From contig JAZLHF010000015.1 in the NCBI GenBank assembly GCA_045616685.1, forward strand, positions 1 through 25,932: a stretch of 25,932 nucleotides of DNA. Reading direction: 5' to 3'. Under the pieces are notes generated by a model. It worked only from the letters and a program-made list of their open reading frames with translations, was not told the origin of the DNA and searched no databases. Shown here piece after piece: positions 17,417 to 22,697 of the stretch. Within the stretch, counting starts at the first letter, position 1; every line of letters starts with the position of its first letter. The stretch comes from UBA1764 sp045616685 (GTDB lineage Bacteria > Bacillota > Clostridia > Peptostreptococcales > Anaerovoracaceae). The position numbers were made by a program, and so were the translations under genes.

Positions 17417-17537
17417 AAATAGCCGGTAAGTAATACTCTCGAGCACCGTTTCGGCCTGCTCAGGGTTCGCAAGGCTCACCCTTCGTGCGGCCTGCGGGAC
17501 GCCCTTAGTGCTCGCTCGTATTACTTACCGGCTATTT
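17417..17537. repeat. GC-rich nested palindrome between convergent genes, likely two-way terminator and possible dispersed element
   Basis: A perfect 20-bp inverted repeat (17417-17436 with 17518-17537) encloses, after a 3x3 mismatch, a second 7-bp one (CGAGCAC 17440-17446, GTGCTCG 17508-17514). The 81 bases between the outer arms hold 54 G or C (67 percent), far above the flanks. Inside is a direct repeat CGGCCTGC at 17452-17459 and 17488-17495, and AGGGT/ACCCT as a small inverted pair. The outer stem is followed by T-rich tails on both strands, so it probably ends both the ABC operon and mgtE transcripts. The GC-rich core is more than a terminator needs. No reading frame was recognised inside. 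Confidence 0.75.
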
Positions 17538-17541
17538 ATTT

Positions 17542-18918
17542 TTAGAATAATAACGCTGTTGCTATTCCAAAATATACAAGTAGTGACAGTGCATCGACTA
17601 TTGTTGTAATAAAAGGACTAGCCATTACAGCCGGATCAAATCCAAGTTTTTGAGCAATAATAGGAAGTGAGCTTCCTATTATTTTTGCTACAAGAACCGT
17701 AATTGCCATTGTTAGGCAAACGGCAAATGCAACACTAACCTGAACCTCAGGGTTATGCATTAGCATTCTATCAACAAGCATAATTTTTATGAAGCAAATT
17801 GCGGCAAGGCTGATACCACATAAAACTGCTGTCCTAATTTCTTTCCAAATAACTCGAGCCAGATCTGCAAATTCCAGCTCATCAAGCGACAAAGCACGAA
17901 TAACAGATACAGAGGCTTGAGATCCCGAATTACCACCTGTATCCATAAGCATTGGAATAAATGACGTTAATATCACTTGAGCAGCTAATGCATTTTCGAA
18001 TTTTGTAATAATAAGTCCCGTAAAAGTTGCTGAAAGCATCAATAACATTAGCCATGGAATTCTATGCTTAAACAAATCAATTGGGGTTGATCTAAGGTAG
18101 GTCTTGTCACTTGGCGTCATACCTGCCATGATTTCAATATCTTCCGTGGTCTCTTCTTCGATGATATCCATAGCATCATCGAATGTTACGATACCAACCA
18201 TTCTTCCTTCTTTATCAACTACAGGAAGAGCTAAAAAGTTATAGTCAGAAAGCATCTGAGCCACTTCTTCTTGATCTGTCTCTGTTGTAACTGATGTAAC
18301 ATTTTCATCCATTATATCTTGAATAAGTATGCTATCATCCTTTGCAAGAAGAAGTTCTTTAGCTGTCGTAAAGCCAATAAGCCTTCTTTGTGTATCTGTT
18401 ACATAGGCTGTATAAATAGTTTCTTTATCTACACCTGTATCTCTGATTCTGGCAATTGCTTCGCGTATTGTCATACCCGGCCTTAGTGAAACATACTCAG
18501 TTGTCATTACGGCCCCGGCAGAATTTTCAGGGTACTTCAGAATCTCGTTAATTTCTTTCCTCATTTGAGGGTCGGCTGCGGCTAAAATTCTCTTTACTAC
18601 ATTAGCTGGCATCTCATCTACCAAATCAGCAGCATCATCTACATAAAGTTCATCAACTACTTCATGAAGCTCTTTTGCGGAGAATGCATTAATGAGAATT
18701 TCTTGAATTTCCGGTTCCATTTCAACAAAGGCCTCAGCCGCTTCCTCTTTTGGAAGAAGCCTGAACAGCCTTGGAAGTTGTTTTTCATCAACATCGGAAA
18801 GTACTTCTGCTATATCAAAAGGATTCATAGTGATGAGAATGTCCTTAATAGCAGAGTATTTTTTAGATTCTAAGAGAGCACCCAGGGTGCTTTGCATAAT
18901 AACTGTATTTTCTGCCAT
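17542..18918 (-). CDS. mgtE: MgtE-type magnesium transporter
   Basis: Homodimeric Mg2+ channel of the cell membrane, gated by cytosolic Mg2+. The 458-residue product has the N-terminal superhelical domain (about 12-130), a CBS pair (about 135-255), a connecting helix, and five membrane helices from about 285. GGNSGSQ at 328-334 and Asp442 in FITTIVDALS match the pore region, where an Asp binds Mg2+. The start is uncertain. The ATG at 18918 has only AGGA three bases away, while the good AAAGGAGA site at 18945-18952 serves two out-of-frame ATGs (18938, 18934); Met8 (18897) is another option. Only about 105 bp separate it from feoB, too little for an M-box riboswitch, and none is seen. Confidence 0.93.
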   Translation of the reverse strand: MAENTVIMQSTLGALLESKKYSAIKDILITMNPFDIAEVLSDVDEKQLPRLFRLLPKEEAAEAFVEMEPEIQEILINAFSAKELHEVVDELYVDDAADLVDEMPANVVKRILAAADPQMRKEINEILKYPENSAGAVMTTEYVSLRPGMTIREAIARIRDTGVDKETIYTAYVTDTQRRLIGFTTAKELLLAKDDSILIQDIMDENVTSVTTETDQEEVAQMLSDYNFLALPVVDKEGRMVGIVTFDDAMDIIEEETTEDIEIMAGMTPSDKTYLRSTPIDLFKHRIPWLMLLMLSATFTGLIITKFENALAAQVILTSFIPMLMDTGGNSGSQASVSVIRALSLDELEFADLARVIWKEIRTAVLCGISLAAICFIKIMLVDRMLMHNPEVQVSVAFAVCLTMAITVLVAKIIGSSLPIIAQKLGFDPAVMASPFITTIVDALSLLVYFGIATALLF

Positions 18919-18938
18919 CGTCCTATACCAGCATCCAT
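18870..18938 (-). CDS. Short overlapping frame (22 codons) in front of and into mgtE
   Basis: An ATG at 18938 sits 6 nt after the perfect AAAGGAGA site (18945-18952) and opens a 22-codon frame ending in TAG at 18870. It covers the annotated mgtE start codon in another frame. It has no recognisable motif. It may be a leader peptide that lowers or conditions mgtE translation, or a sign of a small indel near the mgtE start. Confidence 0.3.
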   Translation of the reverse strand: MDAGIGRWQKIQLLCKAPWVLS

Positions 18939-18994
18939 TGTGCGTCTCCTTTCTTAAATCAAAATTAGAAATATTACTAAAATATTATAAAACA

Positions 18995-19017
18995 AAAGCT
19001 GGCTGATAGCTAGCTTT
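18995..19017 (-). terminator. Terminator after feoAB
   Basis: On the minus strand AAAGCT and GC, a one-base mismatch apart, pair with GC and AGCTTT around a TATCA loop, directly after the feoB stop. A T-rich tail follows (TTTTGTTTTAT). A TATAAT string in that tail (18984-18989) could serve mgtE, but no matching -35 is visible. Confidence 0.75.
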
Positions 19018-19023
19018 ATATTC

Positions 19024-21363
19024 TTAAAAAACTAAATGAATTAAAAAAGCAACAACCCAAGCGAGAACACATTGAAAAATTGCGATTAAAACCGCCCATT
19101 TAAAGCCAAGTTCACGCTTAATTGTAGCAATGGCTGCAATGCAAGGGGTATACAGCAAACTAAATACTAAAGCTGATGCTGCAGCAGCTGTATCAATCAA
19201 GCCGGCAAGGCCGCCTGCCCCAAAGAGAACCTCGAGCGTTGAAACTACTGATTCTTTTGCAAGGAAACCAGAGATAAACGCAACTGGAAACTGCCATGCA
19301 CCAAGTCCAAGCGGGGCAAATATAGGCGCGATAGAACCGGCAATTATTGCAAGCATTGATTCGCTAGAGTCTGTTACAAAGTTAAATTGGAAGTTAAAGC
19401 TATCAAGCAGCCACACAACTACGCTTGCAAGAAGGATAATCGTAAAGGCTTTCTGAAGGAAGTCTTTAGTCTTTTCCCAAAGAAGCTGAGCCACATTTTT
19501 TACCCCAGGCAGCCTATAATTTGGGAGTTCCATTACAAATGGAATTGCCTCGCCTTTAAATGTTATTATCTTTGCTATATAAGCAACTAAGATGCCAAGT
19601 AAGATTGCTAAAAGATAAAGTGCAATCATAACAAGAACTCCATATTTTGGGAAGAATGCCGCAACAAAGAATGCATAAATAGGAAGTTTTGCAGAGCAGC
19701 TCATAAATGGAACAAGCAAAATAGTCATCTTACGATCACGAGCTGATGGGAGTACTCTGCTTGCCATAATCGCAGGAACCGAACAACCAAAACCGATTAC
19801 CATAGGAACAATACTTCGTCCAGAAAGGCCAATCTTTCTAAGTATCTTATCCGATACGAATGCAACGCGGGCCATGTAACCACTATCTTCCATAATTGAA
19901 AGGAAAAAGAACAAGGTTACGATGATAGGAACGAATGATAATACGCTTCCTACGCCTGTAAAAATTCCATCTATGACGAGTGAGTGAAGCGTTGCATTAA
20001 CTTCCCAAGCTGTAAACGCATTATCAACTATTGCTGTAAGCGTACTTATTCCGCTTGCTAATACCCTCTGGAGGAAAGCACCAACAACATTAAATGTTAA
20101 ATAGAATACCAACCCAATAATTACTAAAAATGATGGGATGGCTGTATATTTACCTGTAAGGATTTTATCAATCTTTTCTGATCTAAGTTTTTCTTTGCTT
20201 GCCCGAGGTTTCTTAACCGCATTTGCGCAAAGCTTTTCAATAAATGAGAATCTCATGTCAGCAATGGCCGCAACGCGGTCAAGTCCACGCTCTTCTTCCA
20301 TCTGACAAATGATATGTTCAATCATTTCCTTCTCGTTTTGATCGAGATTAAGAGCCTCTTCAATATGCTCATCGCCTTCTACCAACTTGGTTGCAGCAAA
20401 TCTCGTAGGGATACCTGCAGCCTTCGCGTGGTCATCAATTAAATGAATGATTCCGTGGATACAGCGATGAACGGCGCCTCCTGCATCATCAACAAAGCAG
20501 AAATCTGTACGCCCCTCAAATTCTTGAAACTGCGCAATATGCATTGCATGGGCTGCGAGCTCATCAACGCCCTCATTCTTGGCAGCAGAAATAGGAACCA
20601 CAGGGATGCCAAGCAAAGTTTCCATAGCGTTGATATCAATAGAACCTCCGTTGCCTGTCAGTTCATCCATCATGTTGATAGCAAGAACCATCGGGCAGTG
20701 AAGTTCCATAAGCTGAAGCGTGAGAATTAAGTTTCTCTCAATGTTTGTCGCATCGACAATATTAATTAATGCATTTGGTTTTTCATCAATAATAAACTTT
20801 CTTGAAATAATTTCTTCTGCTGTATACGGAGAAAGTGAGTAGATGCCAGGAAGGTCAACAAGCTCTGTGTTGTAATAACCTTTAATTGTTCCACTCTTTC
20901 TGTCTACAGTAACTCCAGGAAAGTTTCCGACATGCTGGTTAGATCCTGTAAGCTGGTTAAACAAAGTTGTCTTTCCGCAGTTCTGATTACCAGCAAGTGC
21001 AAATGTCAGCTTTTCTGTTTCAACAGATTTTTCTGTCTTTGCATCGTGATATCTAACTCCAGATTCACCAAGGCCAGGATGCTCAAAGAAATCCTGCTCG
21101 GAAAGTTTTTGAACAGGAAGATCTACATCTTCTTCAGTTAAATCTCTAATCTTGATATGCTCAGCATCAGTAAGCCTAAGTGTCAATGAATAACCATGGA
21201 TTTCAAGCTCCATAGGATCGCCCATTGGCGCAAATTTTTCAAGTTTTACTTTGGATCCAGGAATTAATCCCATATCAAGAAAATGTCGTCTAAGCTGACC
21301 TTCGCCACCGACGACAGTTATTATTCCTGATTCTCCTATATTTAAATCTCTAAGAGATTTCAT
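19024..21363 (-). CDS. feoB: Ferrous iron transporter with FeoA fused to FeoB
   Basis: Fe2+ importer of the cell membrane. In the 779-residue product residues 1-75 form a FeoA-like SH3 domain (SLRDLNIGESG start, MGLIPGSKV). The cytosolic G domain follows: G1 GNQNCGKT at 125-132, G3 DLPG at 170-173, and G4 NMMD at 230-233. From about 400 on there is the membrane domain with Gate-type helices, including the conserved GFGCSVPAIMASR and PFMSCSAKLPIY strings. FeoA is normally a separate small protein; the fusion makes a separate feoA unnecessary, and none is present here. It starts 7 bp after the small Cys-rich gene, in one operon behind a promoter with a 20-bp palindrome. The start MKSLRDL is the first residue of the FeoA fold. 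Confidence 0.97.
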   Translation of the reverse strand: MKSLRDLNIGESGIITVVGGEGQLRRHFLDMGLIPGSKVKLEKFAPMGDPMELEIHGYSLTLRLTDAEHIKIRDLTEEDVDLPVQKLSEQDFFEHPGLGESGVRYHDAKTEKSVETEKLTFALAGNQNCGKTTLFNQLTGSNQHVGNFPGVTVDRKSGTIKGYYNTELVDLPGIYSLSPYTAEEIISRKFIIDEKPNALINIVDATNIERNLILTLQLMELHCPMVLAINMMDELTGNGGSIDINAMETLLGIPVVPISAAKNEGVDELAAHAMHIAQFQEFEGRTDFCFVDDAGGAVHRCIHGIIHLIDDHAKAAGIPTRFAATKLVEGDEHIEEALNLDQNEKEMIEHIICQMEEERGLDRVAAIADMRFSFIEKLCANAVKKPRASKEKLRSEKIDKILTGKYTAIPSFLVIIGLVFYLTFNVVGAFLQRVLASGISTLTAIVDNAFTAWEVNATLHSLVIDGIFTGVGSVLSFVPIIVTLFFFLSIMEDSGYMARVAFVSDKILRKIGLSGRSIVPMVIGFGCSVPAIMASRVLPSARDRKMTILLVPFMSCSAKLPIYAFFVAAFFPKYGVLVMIALYLLAILLGILVAYIAKIITFKGEAIPFVMELPNYRLPGVKNVAQLLWEKTKDFLQKAFTIILLASVVVWLLDSFNFQFNFVTDSSESMLAIIAGSIAPIFAPLGLGAWQFPVAFISGFLAKESVVSTLEVLFGAGGLAGLIDTAAAASALVFSLLYTPCIAAIATIKRELGFKWAVLIAIFQCVLAWVVAFLIHLVF

Positions 21364-21370
21364 ATTCTAA

Positions 21371-21553
21371 TTAGTCTTCTTTCTTTTCGATTTTCTTTTT
21401 AGCTTTTTCTTCGTCGAGTTTCTCGCAATGTTCGGACATAGCGCAAGTGCTGCAATTGCCACCACAAGGGCCATTTCCTTTATTCATAAAGCCGATTGCA
21501 AGAATTAGTATAACTATAACTGCAACGCCTACTAATATGCTTGGTACGTTCAT
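21371..21553 (-). CDS. FeoB-associated Cys-rich membrane protein
   Basis: Small accessory protein seen next to feoB in many Firmicutes; its role is not settled. The 60-residue product has one membrane helix (about 5-23), then cysteines 30, 34, 37 and 43 (C-x3-C-x2-C-x5-C) and a highly charged Lys/Glu tail that probably faces the cytosol. The start at 21553 is preferred because GGAGG (21559-21563) lies 5 nt upstream; the ATG at 21565 overlaps that ribosome site. First gene of the feo operon, 7 bp before feoB. The cysteine pattern resembles the N-terminus of the neighbouring Mrp protein. Confidence 0.88.
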   Translation of the reverse strand: MNVPSILVGVAVIVILILAIGFMNKGNGPCGGNCSTCAMSEHCEKLDEEKAKKKIEKKED

Positions 21554-21572
21554 TGGGTCCTCCATTATTTCA

Positions 21573-21592
21573 GAGTTAGAGGCCTCTAACTC
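21573..21592. promoter_or_regulatory. Perfect 20-bp palindrome, likely operator of the feo operon
   Basis: GAGTTAGAGG is followed directly by its exact reverse complement, at about +4 to +24 of the predicted transcript. With no spacer it suits a dimeric DNA-binding protein better than an RNA hairpin. It is not a Fur box. It shares TTAG/CTAA arms with DtxR/IdeR-type metal boxes, but those are 19 bp with an odd centre, so the match is only partial. Confidence 0.7.
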
Positions 21593-21602
21593 CTGTATGA
21601 AT

Positions 21603-21632
21603 AGTGTAGCACTTATATCCTATATTTGTCAA
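21603..21632 (-). promoter_or_regulatory. Promoter of the feo operon
   Basis: On the minus strand a perfect TTGACA (21627-21632) and TACACT (21603-21608) lie 18 bp apart, and TG one base before the -10 makes it an extended site. Its start of transcription would be near 21596, just upstream of the 20-bp palindrome. Confidence 0.7.
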
Positions 21633-21637
21633 TATAA

Positions 21638-21663
21638 AAGGCCTTGCTTAAAAGCAAGACCTT
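21638..21663 (-). terminator. Terminator after mrp
   Basis: A 10-bp stem with one G-U pair (21654-21663 with 21638-21647, loop TTTTAA on the minus strand) is followed by TTTATATT. It lies 7 bp past the mrp stop and separates mrp from the feo promoter. Confidence 0.88.
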
Positions 21664-21669
21664 TTGTTT

Positions 21670-22488
21670 TTACTTTGTAATTTTATCAACAATTGGATTG
21701 AGCCAGTCTCCCTCAACTTCTTCAACTTTTCCTTGGTCGCAAAGGCTTGCAATCTTTGGATCAATTGGAATTCTTGCAAATGCATCAATACCACTTTGCT
21801 TTGCAATTTCCTCAATATGGCTTTCACCAAAAATTGCATGTTCCATGCCGCAATCCGGGCACTTGAAATAGCTCATGTTTTCTACGATTCCAAGCACAGG
21901 AACATTCATCATCTCGGCCATTTTGACCGCCTTAGCAACAATCATTGTTACTAATTCCTGAGGTGAAGTTACTACGATGATTCCATCGATAGGAAGACTC
22001 TGGAATACTGTAAGTGGAACGTCGCCTGTTCCCGGAGGCATATCTACGAACATATAGTCAATGTCATCCCAACAAACATCTGTCCAGAACTGTTCAACGG
22101 CTCCAGCAATGACTGGCCCTCTCCATACAACAGGATCTGTATCATCAGAAAGCATAAGGTTAATTGACATAACCTTTGACCCTCTCTTTGTAACAGCAGG
22201 AATAATGCCTTCTTCTGTAGCCATAACTTTATCACGAAGTCCGAAAAGCTTAGGAATTGATGGGCCTGTAACATCAGCATCAAGTATTGCGGTTGTGCTG
22301 CCTTCTCTTTGCACCTGAGCTGCAAGAAGTGAAGTAACAAGTGACTTGCCAACGCCACCCTTACCAGATACTATGCCGATTACTTTATGAACGTTTGAGT
22401 ATTGATTTGTTTCTTTAAGAAAGCTCTTTGGATCTCTTTCAGCGCAGTTTTCACTGCAGCTTGAACAATCATGAGTACATTCTGACAT
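21670..22488 (-). CDS. mrp: Mrp/NBP35-family ATP-binding iron-sulfur carrier
   Basis: P-loop ATPase of the Mrp/ApbC/NBP35 group that holds and transfers [4Fe-4S] clusters to target proteins. In the 272-residue product an N-terminal cysteine cluster (Cys4, 8, 11, 15) precedes the deviant Walker A GKGGVGKS (42-49). DADVTGPS (70-77) and the FVDMPPGTGD block (147-156) follow, and the dimer cluster-binding pair Cys210/Cys213 is in YFKCPDCG. The start at 22488 is set by AGGAGGA in front; the frame stays open 23 codons upstream, but that part overlaps the tRNA gene. It lies 27 bp downstream of tRNA-Leu, probably on the same transcript, and ends at its own terminator. Confidence 0.94.
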   Translation of the reverse strand: MSECTHDCSSCSENCAERDPKSFLKETNQYSNVHKVIGIVSGKGGVGKSLVTSLLAAQVQREGSTTAILDADVTGPSIPKLFGLRDKVMATEEGIIPAVTKRGSKVMSINLMLSDDTDPVVWRGPVIAGAVEQFWTDVCWDDIDYMFVDMPPGTGDVPLTVFQSLPIDGIIVVTSPQELVTMIVAKAVKMAEMMNVPVLGIVENMSYFKCPDCGMEHAIFGESHIEEIAKQSGIDAFARIPIDPKIASLCDQGKVEEVEGDWLNPIVDKITK

Positions 22489-22515
22489 TTCGTTCCTCCT
22501 AATAAAAGCAATATT

Positions 22516-22600
22516 TGGTGCGGCCAAGAGGACTTGAACCTCCACGGTGTTATCCACAGGAACCTAAATCCTGCGCGTCTGCCAGTTCCGCCATAGCCGC
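22516..22600 (-). tRNA. tRNA-Leu (UAG)
   Basis: An 85-nt class II tRNA with encoded CCA. Acceptor GCGGCTA pairs with TGGCCGC (one G-U), discriminator A. The anticodon stem CAGGA/TCCTG holds the 7-nt loop TTTAGGT, giving anticodon TAG for CUN leucine codons. A long variable arm and the T-loop TTCAAGT are present. It sits directly upstream of mrp. Confidence 0.97.
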
Positions 22601-22615
22601 ATAACGCACCTCTTA

Positions 22616-22621
22616 AGTATA
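22616..22621 (-). promoter_or_regulatory. -10 element for tRNA-Leu and mrp
   Basis: The minus strand reads TGTTATACT, an extended -10 (TATACT at 22616-22621), about 15 bp before the tRNA 5' end. The -35 is weak. No other promoter is visible for mrp, so the tRNA and mrp probably share it. Confidence 0.5.
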
Positions 22622-22656
22622 ACACATTTATTGCATAAAACTTTACATAAATGCAA

Positions 22657-22680
22657 AAAGAGCCTCTTTCGAGGCCCTTT
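22657..22680 (-). terminator. Terminator after the SLH surface protein gene
   Basis: A 10-bp stem with one G-U pair around a GAAA tetraloop (22671-22680 with 22657-22666), followed by TTTTT on the minus strand, 17 bp past the stop codon. Confidence 0.92.
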
Positions 22681-22697
22681 TGTCGCTTTATGCGTAA

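Noticed and set aside
18919..19023. M-box magnesium riboswitch upstream of mgtE
   Set aside because: The gap is about 105 bp, holds the feoB terminator, and shows none of the conserved M-box pairing.
21554..21565. Upstream ATG of the FeoB-associated protein at 21565
   Set aside because: It overlaps the GGAGG ribosome site that serves the ATG at 21553.
21573..21592. Classical Fur box at the feo promoter
   Set aside because: The palindrome lacks the GATAAT-type units; it is a different inverted repeat.
22489..22557. N-terminal extension of mrp by 23 codons
   Set aside because: It is read from the tRNA-Leu gene; AGGAGGA supports the start at 22488.
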